The notes under the pieces are model-generated. The model was not told where the DNA came from. It saw only the letters and a program-made list of their open reading frames with translations, and did not search any database. Shown piece after piece: positions 14,304-27,039 of a stretch of DNA of 64,000 nucleotides. The position numbers and the translations under genes are program-made. The stretch comes from Ptychodera flava (lineage: Eukaryota > Hemichordata > Enteropneusta > Ptychoderidae): positions 15,929,656 through 15,993,655 of the forward strand of contig NC_091930.1 of NCBI RefSeq assembly GCF_041260155.1, read 5' to 3'. The number at the start of each line of letters is the position of its first letter. The first letter of the stretch is position 1.

Positions 14304-14474
14304 AAGATTGGAACTAATTTGGGATAATTGGATCTTCATATTTTTCTAATTTCTGAAAAGTTTCAGAACATAACAACAGTGTATAACGTAAAAAGAAAAA
14401 TAGATGAGCTTACATTTGCAGATTAAACAAACGTTACTTCACCATCCAATTATCCCAAATTAATTCCAATCGTA
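14304..14474. mobile_element. MITE of the ACGATTGGAACTAATTT family
   Basis: Ends GATTGGAACTAATTTGGGAT and its inverted partner with CCAAATTAATTCCAATC. Inside it shares GATGAGCTTACATTTGCAG with the copies at 1974 and 4515. Confidence 0.7.
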
Positions 14475-14912
14475 TTACTTGTTTCCCAGAAAGAAAACTA
14501 CATCAGCGTACGCTCCTGTACCACAACGCTAAATCTTTTACAGAAACAGAAAGGCCGTCTGTCGACAATGATATAGCCTTATCTTTGCAAAAAGAACCTA
14601 AAATATTTTGTACTTTCGGACAGGCGAGTTCACGACTTTGGTCTCGTTTTGATGTATGTGCAGCGAGTGCGGAATACCAAACGCAGTTGAAAAGTTCATT
14701 GTACAGCTTGGATTTTGAAGTCGGATTCAACATCTGTGAAATGCATTGATTTATGAGTTTAGGATAGCAATAACGCTAACGAAAAATTCGCGTGTCAAGT
14801 AAAGTGCAGACTACCGCCTGCTCTGTAAACGACGGGGTGGATGCCACCGTTTGCGGAGCATTTCACAACAGTCATTTGAATCACTTCGCTATTTTCTACG
14901 CATGGAAATATG

Positions 14913-15109
14913 CACAATTCCTATTATTTATTAAATGTCGAATCGTGTTATAACCCGAGGTCTCGGAGAAAATCTTATAGATGTGACAGGAACCGTCACA
15001 TCTATAAGATTTTCTCCGAGACCTCGGGTTATAACACAATTCCTATTATTTATTAAATGTCGAATCGTGTTATAACCCGAGGTCTCGGAGAAAATCTTAT
15101 AGATGTGAC
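14913..15109. repeat. Direct-inverted-direct triplication
   Basis: A 75-bp block at 14913-14987 is repeated in the same direction at 15035-15109. Between them, 14988-15037 is the exact reverse complement of the end of the block plus GGTTCCT. The matching place in unit 2 (near 20695-20775) has a single diverged copy, so the extra copies arose in this unit. The pattern is typical of template switching during replication. Confidence 0.9.
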
Positions 15110-15643
15110 GGTTCCTGTCGTTTACGAGTTGGAATAAATAGTCAAGTTACCCTAGATTGACATACATAGACAGATCGTAAAAATGCAGACATGTTTACTA
15201 GGTCGAGTAAACTACAGGCATACCACCCTGCTAATGAAAATTTGAATAATAAAAAATTGATAACAAAGGTCTATTCTTCGAATGAAGACTGCCGACAATC
15301 GACATTGACACTTTGAACTTCTAAGCTTGGCCAGAAGAGTTTTGCCAATGAGTTCACTGTTACAATCCATAGCGATATCGCATCAGTTGAAGACACACAT
15401 ACACACTGCGCTTGTTCGCGATATAAGAAGGGTCCTGTCGAATTATGCTCTTGTCTAATGATGATCGTTGGTGCCAGGGAGCGAGCTGCAGCCGGTAACT
15501 GCTGCCGGGAAAAGCCAAGTGACTAGGGACCAGTCTATATATGTGTATATTTACTGAAATTATATTGTATATTGTCGAGCTTTATACAATATCGTCTATT
15601 TGTCTTAAGTTTCTTAAATAGTAGGATATGTCGGTAGACGAAA

Positions 15644-15663
15644 GAAACGACAGACAGGCAGGC

Positions 15664-15698
<35 letters not shown>

Positions 15699-15760
15699 TA
15701 GATAGATAGATGGATTGATGGATCATTAGGTAGATAGATAGACAGACAGAGACAGATTAC
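15644..15760. repeat. CAGA/GATA simple repeat
   Basis: Runs of GACA and GATA units. A diverged equivalent in unit 2 lies at about 21240-21375. Confidence 0.85.
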
Positions 15761-17546
15761 TGAGCAAATAATTATCCCCGAATATCTATATTGATCATGG
15801 CAAATAAGAAAGTCTATGCTCTCGTCATACCTTAAAGCCCTGTGCAACCTAGATATAATGTCAGCGACCGTAAATAGTAATGCTCCGTAGCAAGTATCCA
15901 TACTCTGAGTCGGTAATATGATACACCATAAAACAACACTGAGGGTTGAATTAGCTAGTTAATATGATCATATTATGGGATGGGATCACCCAATTCCCCA
16001 ATACAGTCTGCTGGTCAAGAATGCCTTACTTGATGTGCGTAATTCCAGAAACAACTCAGAAGCACTACATTTTTAATTCACGAGAAACTTCTTGATCTCG
16101 AGCAGAAAGTCAATGTACGGAAATGCCATATTGTTCACCAAAGTTTTTTTTTTCCTGAACATTATTGTATGTGATCTTTGAATAAAGGTAATTCTTCATG
16201 GACGACATCTTTGGCGAAGGCCAGTATTGTTCTCCTAAGCATTTACAAAATTCACTATACATTATTGATTTTGGTTAGATCAGCGATAATGTTGGACGTC
16301 TAAAGCACTCTATTAATATCAGCTTCGTGTTCTCGGTGGGAATGAAACTAGGTATGTTAGGGATTGATCGTAGATCTGGGACAATAAATTCTAATTCAGA
16401 TTACTAAAGTTTTACTGTCAAAGATGACATCGGACTCCGTACATACCAGCTCTGCAAATAAATTGGCTTTTCAACTTGGTGGTAGAAAAAAAAACAACTC
16501 TATCTGAGAATCGGAACTTCGGAAGAGAAATACTTGAAAAGTAACAGCTTATGGAACTTTACAGAGTAAATGAGTAAGATCTTTTGTAAATAGTAACGCA
16601 GAGATGGCTGTTATTTGAATCAGATCTTCCGCTCACTGTGCATCTTACTATGCGATGGGCTGCTTCAACAATAAAGCTGAGTTCGCAAGTCAAATTCTTG
16701 GGATATGTCCCGCACATTAACAACGTAATATTTATTGTCAGCAAGTGTTGACACAAAGCAGGTGATCAATATATTCTACTGGCGTTCCGAAATGCTTTAG
16801 AATTTTAGGTGACATCCGGGATGACTTACTGAGGTCGAATCGACGGATAATCACGCGTAACCAATTTATTCGATGTGCTGATGACGTAATCCATCGGAGG
16901 TAACCTATTAGTCAAGAATGGCGACACAAATGTTCTCATTCAAGATACTATTATGATAAAACAGAGGTGAAAGCGCCGGGACGAGCGGTTCTCTGTGCCA
17001 AGGAGATTCAGTGAGGGAGGGAGGGAGGGAGTTTATAGTCTTTCGAAATGTGAGGTTATCCCACCTAGAAAAATGCGATCGAACATGCCACGTGATAAAC
17101 TGAATGTGATATTCATTTCAAAATAGAGTGGGGGAGAAACATGCGCATGACCAGAGCAGAGCTATGTTGTTCTCAGCGAGGAATTGAGAAACTTCAAAAA
17201 GCTTTCATGCAAATTTCCAATTACTAATATTCGACAGTTTTCTGTCCCTAACTTTTGCAACATCACAGTTTGTAATGCAGAATGTAGGAATGTAAGAAAC
17301 ACGGCGAAAAAGCGAGAAACGTTATGAATAATGACAAAATATATTAAGAATTATAATCATAAGTCAAAATCCCAGTTTCACAAGTAGAAAACTCTCAACG
17401 AATTTGTATGTACGTTCTCATTTAATTTACATCAGTTAAATTGAATAATACATCATCTAAGATAATTAACTTACATCTATCTTTTTCCATTGCTTCTTAA
17501 TAATATTTAAGCTTTCATACTATATTTCCGCGATAATAAGTTCAAA

Positions 17547-17649
<103 letters not shown>

Positions 17650-19520
17650 TTCTCTCGTAATATATACAACAAAAATTAAGGGTCATCGTGCAAATCTTAT
17701 TTATTGAGAAGCTAGTTTCCTTCAATTTGCCGATATTAGAAATTCCAAATGGCCGCTATCGCTGCATTAACTCAATGTGGAAACATGAACTTTCAATAAT
17801 CACCAAAGTAAGACAGTGGGCACACACAAGAAGTAGATCAGAAGAGAATTAAACAAGATATACAGTCCGAATATATGTCCCCGAGGCGCTCCCTGTTTCT
17901 CGTGTCTGTGAGCGTTGCAACAGACATTACATCACGAGATTAGAGCAATCTCCCTGTAGAAGCGATATCAGCGGGCCTGGGCAAGTAATGGGCTGCAGCG
18001 TAATGGTTTCAACAGCTGGTCAACACTTGTACTGATTCCGTGCTTAGGGTTTAACTGGTCGCAAATAAATACTAAACAGGCTGCCAAACTCTAACGTTAC
18101 TTGTCTCAAACGCAGACAAACAGTATCTGAAGTTACCACCACTTTCTAACGATTTATGAAAAATGTTTGTCTAACATGATCAGGATTTAAAAGAAAATAA
18201 AATGAGAAATATTCAGACCATGAGAAACCAAAACAAATAATAAGTGTAATTGTACTAGGGAAATGGGACTTGTACTCTCAGTACAGGTTTTCATGAAGAG
18301 TTGTTCAAAAGCACTGCTGTGGGTCACGGTGGCATTTATCTCTATACTGGTTGTGCATATGTGAGTTACAATCCACGCAGTTTTTATCCGTTAACGTATC
18401 GCATACAATTCCTTTGTAATGTGATTGAAGAAGATCTAATTTCTAAGTATTCAAATGATAAATAGGTTAGTCTTGACGTATTATGTTATGTAACATGGGA
18501 AAAAAGACGTAATAGATTTATTCAAAACATGAATACTGACAATATTTTATAGTAACATTTCGTCGCAGAGAAGCGTTGGGTCCATCGACTCAAAGCACTC
18601 TTTCTTCTTAAAGCATTTTTATGCAAATAACCAAAATACCCAATTCATACCAAAGAACACATAGTTAACTGTAAAGATTGTTTTGGAATCCCTGTTCCCT
18701 GAAATTTTTTGAATATTCATCCATTAACAAATTGTGAACCTATGAGAAAGACAACTCAAAAAAGTTTAAGAGGAGGGACGTCATCAGAAAGGTCCCCCAA
18801 AGATCGTATTGGACCCATGTGGATAAGGTTCTATATTATTGCCTCAATGGATGGGTTCATGTACCCGAGAGCAGGTGACGATTTCCCTGACGTCATGAGG
18901 GCAAACTGTCTCCTGCTGCGAGATACCTCTGTATCTCTCTCCAGTCTTTCGAGCATTGCGTCCCGCATTCTAATTCATGATCCGTGGACATTTCAAAGAT
19001 CGGAAGAAAGGGAAAAACAACAAGCTTGTCGCAAAAAATGATGAAATCAACGAAACAAGTGAAAAAATTGTATTACCACTTAAGAATTACAATGTTAGTC
19101 ATTTGGAATTAATTAAATTTGCACAGATGATCTTTGCGCCATCTGTGACGTCCGGGATCATGTGTAAGCCGCCTAGCTCCTCTGTAAACTCTATAACCTC
19201 GATAATTTGTTTCTCTTCATAAATGTGATACTGAAGACAATTTGATATCATGCATCAATAAAAAAATAACCATCCATAATTGCAGTAAAAATGAACCACA
19301 ACACAACAATAGTATTACGAAGCCTTATTCGCCATTGACGAAAAGGCACATAAAATATATTTATTCCAAGTTATGATTATGTAATTTTTATTTTTGACGA
19401 TTTAACAGTATTACACAGACAGTAAATCCATGATCATCGCTTGATTTAAACTTTCCCGTACCGTATGACATCAAGTGGCAAACAAAATACGCATGCGTAG
19501 GGGATGTACTTTTCCCGATA

Positions 19521-19959
19521 GCAGCAAGGCATTTCCGATATTTACCTAGTATTGTAATGAACTCCGCAGAATATCTGAAGTGAAATCAGATATATTATAT
19601 GAAAATTAGAATTTCACAAAGAGGGGTGGGGTTAACTCGGAAATTTTCAAAATACGAATTGTGGAAAACATGAAAAAGCTACCAGGGGGAGTTATATTTG
19701 ACTGGCAAAATGCACAAAAACGTTCACAATCTAGAAAATGTTTGTACTTGTATATAAACTTGACAGAGCTACCTAGCTGTCTGTTGATAATGGCAATATC
19801 TGCAGCATTCCAGCCATTGCTGTCCTCCACATTTTTGTTAAAGTCGGCGTCTCGGAGAAAACCCTTGACGACTGCAGCGTCACCTTTCTCCACAGCCTCC
19901 AGGTAGGCTGTCTCCTTGTCGCTTGTCAACACAGCGGCATCGTCAGCATCGTTCGCCAT
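19521..19959 (-). pseudogene. Duplicated TRPC exon 1 (intact) and truncated exon 2
   Basis: 19773-19959 encodes a near-identical copy of the 62-residue TRPC first exon. The same ATG and the same splice donor (CAGCTAG followed by GTAGCT) are present, and only a few residues differ (for example TAYLEAV for RSYLEAV). The downstream exon 2 copy (about 19521-19577) keeps its acceptor but has an in-frame stop and is cut off at the duplication junction, so it cannot make a channel alone. Because the exon 1 copy lies upstream on the same strand and ends in the same phase, it could serve as an alternative first exon spliced to the true exon 2 at 12242. That is inference. The default reading is a non-functional fragment. 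Confidence 0.8.
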
Positions 19960-20163
19960 GAACCTATGTGTGTCATCAGGTTCTCAAACCAAATGGGTTT
20001 ATCCTGGAATAGGATTACGCTTGTTCAAGTAAGGTAAGTAAGTGACTGAAAGTTTTCGGCATTCTGTACATTTCATTATATTATCCAAATATTGACCATT
20101 CCGCCCTAACTTATTCAGCAATGCTGATCGAACATGAATATGCGTATATAAATTGAATTTCAC

Positions 20164-20400
20164 GGCCGGGGGGGGGGGGGGGGGGGCGGCAAAATCGGGG
20201 GGGGGGGGTCATCGTAATTTTTGAATCTGCGAAGGGGGGTCATCACTTTTTCACTGGTAGGAAACGCCTTCGGCGGCCCACAACAATAAATATACTTTAT
20301 GTATTACCCATGACCTCTCAACGGGCAAACGCCTTTGGCGGCCCACTCCAATTAGGTTTACTTCATGCAATGGCCATGATTGACCCTCTTTACCGGCGGG
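20164..20400. repeat. G-rich repeat patch
   Basis: Long G runs followed by GGGGGTCAT motifs and two copies of an ACGCCTTYGGCGGCCCAC-like motif. It resembles the G-rich ends of the element at 58726-60056 and may be a fragment of that family. It is absent from the matching place in unit 1. Confidence 0.5.
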
Positions 20401-22105
20401 CCGGCGAGACCGGCGAGTTCACGACTTTGGTCTCGGTTTGATGTATGTATAGCGAGTGCGGAATACCAAACGTAGTTGAGACGTTCATTGTACTGCTTTG
20501 GTTTTTGAAGTCAGATTCAACATCTGTGAAATGCATTGATTTATACAGTCTAGGAAAGCAATAACTCGTAGGAATAATTCGCGTGTCAAGTTAATTGCAG
20601 ACTGTCGTCTGCTCCGTAAACGACGGGGTGGATGCCTCCCTGAATATTTCACGATAGTCATTTGAATCACTTCACTATCTTCCACGGATGGAAATATGCA
20701 CAATTCCTACTTTTTGTCGAAACGTGTTATAACTCTCTCGGAGAAAATCTTACAGATATGACGCTTCCTGTCGTTTACGAGTTGACATAAATAGCCAAGT
20801 TACCTTAGATTGAACATACATAGACTTGTCGTAAAAGTGTATTAGGTCTAGTAAAATACAGGCATAGAACCTTGATAATGAAAAAGTGGAAAAGTTTATA
20901 ACAAAGGTCCATTTTTTCCAATGAAGACTGCCGACAATCGACATGGACACTTTGAACTTCTAAGCTTGGCCAGAACAGTTTTGAGTTCACTGTTTTACAA
21001 TCCACAGCGATATCGCATCAGTTGAAGACACACATACACATTTCACTTGTTCACGATATAAGGAGGGTCCAGTTGAGTTATGCATTTGTGTAATGAACAC
21101 CGTGGGGTGCCAGGTAACGCACAGCCGGTAACTGCTGCCGAGAAAAGCCAAGTGACTAGTGACCAGTCTGTACATTTCCTGAAAGAATATGGTATATTGC
21201 CGAGCTTGACAAGTAGGATATATCGGTAGACGAAAGAAACAAAAAAGACAGGTAAAGACAGAAGATAGATAGATGGATCGATAGGTAGATAGATAAATAG
21301 ATAGACTGATAGATAGTTAGATATTAGAGAGACAGACAGATAGATAGATAGATGGATAGATAGAGAGTAGATAGATAGATTACAGTGTATAGATAATTAT
21401 CCCCGAATCTTTATATTGATCTTGGTAAGTAAGAAAGTCTATGCTCTCGTCATACCTTAAAGACCAGCGCAACCTAGATATAATTGTCAGCGACCGTAAA
21501 GAGTAAATCTTCGTAGAAAGTATCCATAATCTGAGTCGGTAATTTGATACACCATAAAACAACACTAAGGGAAAGATTAGCTCGTTAAAGTGGATATAAT
21601 GTTGGTCTACGGTCGTCCAATTTCTCAATAAAGTTTTCTGGTCAAGAATGCCTACTAGTTTTAGAGACGAGCGTAATTGCAGAAACTACTCAAAAACACC
21701 ACGTTTTTAATTCACGAGATCCCAATCCGAGTGTCAGTCTACGGAAATGCCTCATTTGTATCAGTTTCTTTTCCTGAACATTATTGTATGTGATATTTTA
21801 ATGAACGTAATTCTTTACTTTAGCGAAGGCCAGTATTGTTCTCCTCGGCTTTTACAGAATTCAGAGGGAGTTAGCTTATCTGTTGAACTTTGAGTTCGGT
21901 GTTTGGTTTGATCCATGAAACAAAACATTTGGAAAAATTTTGGACTGTTAAAGCACTATATTTATATCTGCTTCATGGTCTTTGTCGGAAGGAAATGTAT
22001 GTTAGGGATTGATCGTAGATCCGGGACAATATAGTGACGTCACACATGCAGCCCAAGATTATCTCAAATGGGAGTTACTATAACTTTTGACACTTTGTCA
22101 TTTAA

Positions 22106-22730
22106 AGGGCCATTATTTGTAACTTTTGACCATTTTTTACCTCGGAAAATTCCATGTTGGAGGCTCATATTTGTTGCAACATGTTGTTTTACGAAGAAAC
22201 AAGCATGATTAGTGATGTTATAGCCACATAAAACTGCTAATTTTTGTTCAAACGTGTTGCCCTTCCGAGCTCGTTTGTTGACGTCTGGCATGCTCAGCGT
22301 GCTAGGGAGAACGCAGATATGGTGACGCCGCGATCACGCCAGATGTACAAGTTCACGTTTATTACGGGATCAAAACAACATTGCGTCGAGGATTGCCAGA
22401 CATCTGGCTACGCAACGTGCTCGGACAATGGACTACGACGTAAGTGCCGGGCATAAGTAATGAATATTGATTTTGAAATTGCTGTAAATGGCTCGCGCAG
22501 GTGCAGAAGAATGCCTACGTTGCAATCCGCGTGTCAACAGAGTTTGTATTTCTGTCCGGACAAAAATTGAAATTTTCGTTGTAAAATCACATTTTATTTA
22601 GTTGTAGGGCACGTAATGTTTCCGAATAATATGCGATTCTCTGTTATTTGACAGGCTATTCAACATGAGCCAGTGATCATTTCAATCAAAACTAACGGAA
22701 AAATCGCAAGAAGATACAGCTAATGGAACT
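22106..22730. mobile_element. TTAA-flanked element in duplication unit 2
   Basis: Left end AGGGCCATTATTTGTAAC and right end GATACAGCTAATGGAACT are imperfect inverted repeats with TTAA on both sides (22102-22105 and 22731-22734). The ends resemble the element at 2100-2446. The sequence is absent from unit 1, so it probably inserted after the duplication. No transposase is visible. Confidence 0.7.
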
Positions 22731-23981
22731 TTAATTTTTCCATAAGTCGAGGACATTGTGCTCCTTTTATCCTCAAAGTATTTTGGAAAAAAAGAAAGTA
22801 TTAGTCCTTTGAAAGCATTTGTGCATAATATACAATGTTAGCGACAAAAAACTGTGTCAAAGATGACATCGGACTCTGCACACATACAAGCTCTGCGAAT
22901 AAATTGGCTTTTCAGCTTGTTAGTAGAGCAAACGACTGTATCTGAGAATCGGAAGAAAAATATTTCAAAAGTAACAACTCATGGAACTTGAGGGGGGAAA
23001 GAGTGAGGTCTTTGGTAAATAGTAATGCAGACTCTTAGGTGGCTATAATCTGAAGCAGATCTTGCCCTCACTGTGCATCTAGTTATGCGATGGACTGTTT
23101 TTAACAAGTTGACATAAAGCTTAGATCGCAAGTCAAATTTTTTGGATATGTCCCGAACATTAACAACGTGATATTTATTGTCAGCAAGTGTTGACACAAA
23201 GCAGGAGATCAATATATTCTATTGGCGTTCCGAAATGCTTTAGAATTTTTGGTGACATCCCGGATGACTTACTGAGGTCAAATCGACGGATAATCACGCG
23301 TAACCAATTTCGATGTGCTGATGACGTAATCCATCGGAGGTAACCTATTAGTCAAGAATGGCGACACAAATGTGTACGATTTTGCAGCGTTGATGGCAAA
23401 GAAATCTTCTCATTCAATATACTGTTGTGATAAAACAGAGGTGAAAGCGCCGGGACGAGCGGTTCTCTGTGCCAAGGAGATTCAGTGAGGGAGGGAGGGA
23501 GTTAATAGTCTTTTGAAATGTGAGGTTATCCCACCTAGAAAAATGCGATCGAACATGTCACGTGATAAACTGTATGCAATATTAATTTCAAAATGTAGCA
23601 ATGAAGAAACACTCGCATGACTATGGCAGAGGTATGGTTTTCTTAGCGATGAATTTAGAAAATTCAAAAAGCGTTCAAGTAAATTTCCAATATCTAATAT
23701 TCGACAGTTTTGTTTCTCTAAATTTTGCAAAATCACAGTTCGTAATGGAGAATGTAGGAATGTAGGAAACACGGCGAAAAAGCGGGAATCATAAGTCAGA
23801 ATACCAGTTTCACACGTATAAAATTCTCAACGAAATGGTATGTGCGTTCTCATTTAAAATACCAGTTAAATTGAATGATAATAGTAAGCTGATTAACTTA
23901 CATCAATTTTTCCATTGCTTCTGAATAATATTTACATACTGTATTTATGCGATGATACGTTCAAACTCTCTCCGTCCCTCG

Positions 23982-23985
<4 letters not shown>

Positions 23986-24019
<34 letters not shown>

Positions 24020-24024
24020 CTCTC

Positions 24025-24085
<61 letters not shown>
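23986..24085. repeat. (TC)n microsatellite
   Basis: TC run with two GA interruptions. It is the unit 2 equivalent of 17549-17646. Confidence 0.95.
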
Positions 24086-24090
<5 letters not shown>

Positions 24091-25059
24091 AATATATACA
24101 AAAACAAAAATTAAGGGCCATCGTGCAAATCCTACTAATTGAGAAGCTAGTTACCTTAAATTTGCCGATATTCGAAATTCAAAATGGTCGCTATCGCTGC
24201 ATTAACTCCGAAAAAATGAATTTTCAGCATTCACCAAAATAAGACAGTAGGCAAAGTGGCCACACACTCGAAGTAGATAAGAAGAGAATTATACAAGTTT
24301 TACAGTCCGAATATATGTCCCCTAGGCGTTCTCTATTTCTCGTGTCTGCGAGCGTTGCAACAGACATTTCATCACGTGTTTAGAGGAACCTCGCTATCGA
24401 AGCGATATCAGCGGGCCTGGGCAAGTAATGGGCTTCATCGTAATGGTTTCAACAGCTGGCCGACACTTGTACTGATTCCATACTTAAGGTTTATCTAGTC
24501 GCTAATAAATCCTAAACAGGCTGCCAAACTCTATAGTTACTTTTCTCAAAGTAATTGTTAAAACTTCACACAAACAGTATCTGAAGTTACCACCACTTTC
24601 TAACGATAATTGAAAAATGTTTGTCAAACATGATTAGGCCACTGAAAGAAATTCTTTGCTTGCCGTCCCTTGATGTTTGAAAAACCTACCAGCCAACCAT
24701 GGCAAAAAACAAACACAGACAAAAACACACAAGTGTACTGACAAAATCTCAAATTTAATTTTGTTTCTTTAAGAAAAAAAAATTATTTGCAGAAGTGTTA
24801 ACATTGTGTTTATTTTCTTAATTTTCTCTGAAAACCTATCAGTACGCGGACGGAAAACAAATAATTTTACCTAACGTTCCTTATTACGAAATCTATTTTA
24901 TCGTCATTTTTTAAAGATGCTTGTTTGGTTACTTATTCTTTCTTGAACAGCAGCATGGTGTCAGTTAATAACATAAGATAATTTCGTTTTTACCGACCAG
25001 ATTTTTAAATATCAGGTAAAGGCAATTAAGAAGTTCTGACGACAGTTATGTCAAAGTCA

Positions 25060-25160
25060 GTAAACTCTCGATCGGATTCGAGCTGACAACGTACGGCACC
25101 AAGTCATCAAGCGACAACATCACAGTCAAAACTACTCGGCCAAATCCCAGTTCTTAAAGA
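25060..25160 (-). mobile_element. tRNA-derived SINE head
   Basis: On the minus strand, an A-box-like GATTTGGCCGAGTAGTTTTG (complement of about 25128-25147) is followed about 50 bases on by a B-box-like CAGCTCGAATCC (complement of about 25073-25084). The leucine/serine-tRNA-like GCCGAG core recurs at 52361, 53150 and 56602. A diverged copy at the matching place in the third duplicated segment shows it predates that duplication. Confidence 0.65.
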
Positions 25161-26942
25161 GAACGGTTCAATAACGTAGTCGGAGAATCGTCAATGTGAG
25201 CCACATGCAATTTATTAAGGAGGGAAGACAGTGCTAAGGGTTCGTCGACTACATAAGCTGGCGCACTGTAAACTGAATTCCTTACTGAAAGAGCGGTGGG
25301 GTAAGACTATAATTCGTTATTCGTGCGTGAAAATATCTGGTCCAATAAGGATTCGGATTTGAAAGGAAATAATAATTTTAATTGTACTAGGAAAATGGAA
25401 CTTGTACTCTCAGTACAGGTTTTCATGAAGAGTTGTTCAAAAAAACACTGCAGTGCGTCACGGTGGTATGTATTTTTATACTGGTTGCGCACATGTACAT
25501 TACAATCCACGCAGTTTCTCTCAACGTATCGGATCGTGGCAGATACAATTCCTTTGTAATGTGAATAAAGAAGATTAAATTTTCAAGTATTCGAATGATA
25601 ACTACGTTTAGACGAATTATACTATTTAACAAGGAAAAAACGACGTAATAGATTTATTCAAATCATAAATCAGTACTGACAACATTTAATAGTAACATTC
25701 CGTCGCAGATTAGCGTTGGGTCCATCGACTCAAAGCATTTTTCCTTCTTCAAGCTTTTTAAAACCAATTCATACCAAAGAACACCTAATTAACTGTGAAG
25801 ATTGTTTTGGAATCCCTGTTCTTTGAAATTCGTGAATATCTATCGATTAACGAAGTGTGAACCTATGAGAAAAGTCAGGTAAAAAAGTTCAAGAGGAGGG
25901 ACGTCGTCGGAAAGGCCCCCAAAGATCGTATGGGACCCATGTGACCAAGGTTATATATTATTGCCTGAATGCATGAGTGTATGTGCCCGAGAGCAGGAGA
26001 CGATTTCCCTGACGCCAGGAGGGCAAACTGTCTCCTGCTACGAGGGCACATAATCCCATGTATTCAGTCAATAATACTTTTATTACATGCCTCTTCACAG
26101 TCAATACTATATGACATTTAGTTACATGCAGGGCATTTTCAAACAATTTTACCATTATCGACCAGCATTAAACAGATTTTAACGAAAATCATAATAGAAG
26201 TGTGCGCATGGATATTTTACATCTAGCGTTAAGCGCCTACTTTGACGTCGAAAACGTCGAAGGGCTTCACTGGCTTGGGTAACCATGGAGACCGGTCAGT
26301 ACATCGTTCACCGGCCCGCTTACTCCCCGGATGGTTCCTATTCAAATCAATGCACTGATTTGCACTTACGTCGAAGTATGTAATAAAAAACGCTATGCCA
26401 ATGAAATGGCGATTGATTAAAAAGTTGCTGCGGCGTTGACGTCATGCATCTAGATATCGTGCGTGGAATACGATCTTTGCAATCAAGAAAGTCGCACGGG
26501 CGACGATACCGCTTTAAATAGAGATCTGGTCAGTGTACACTTGTGACAATGAAAATCGGAAGTAAAATGACATGTAAATAAACCGTCCACTTAAGATTAT
26601 TGTTGTGATAATTCATGAACATAAATAGAAATGTAGATGCACCAAAATGAGAGATGTACATGCACCAAAACGCCCGCGCCACAACTTGGGCAGCAGTGAA
26701 CACTACGGTGAAGCCCTGCCTCAATATGTTCATATGTCAATATAGGGTCGACCTAACATTTAAAATTCTTAGGATTGGCCTAAGTACTGGGATCAGGGAT
26801 CTACTTGACGAGGAACATATGGTGTACAAGGATTATATTATACATATTTCGTATGAGATATTAAGAAGCAAGGTTAATTTATTGAATTCACTGCAATCGT
26901 GCTCATGTATGTAATTTATGTATGTATTGGCTATGTACTTTT

Positions 26943-26966
26943 TATGTATGTATGTATGTATGTATG

Positions 26967-26996
<30 letters not shown>
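26943..26996. repeat. (ATGT)n microsatellite
   Basis: About 13 tandem ATGT units just downstream of the sulfotransferase gene. The paralogous segment has a longer, more diverged run at 54222-54440. Confidence 0.95.
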
Positions 26997-26998
<2 letters not shown>

Positions 26999-27039
26999 GT
27001 AAGAATATGACAAAATGAATGTAAAATGTTTTACATTCA

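Noticed and set aside
14503-14733. Minus-strand frame of 76 codons near the start of the duplicated segment
   Set aside because: The equivalent in unit 2 is broken by frame changes and the protein has no recognisable motif.
15560-15901. Open minus-strand frame with TVADIISRLHRALRYDESIDFL, followed by a possible donor
   Set aside because: It runs into a simple repeat, the paralogous frame in unit 2 is disrupted, and no family features are visible.
16559-16756. Frame partly conserved between unit 1 and unit 2 (22979-23212)
   Set aside because: Similarity is explained by the duplication. There is no splice support and no known domain.
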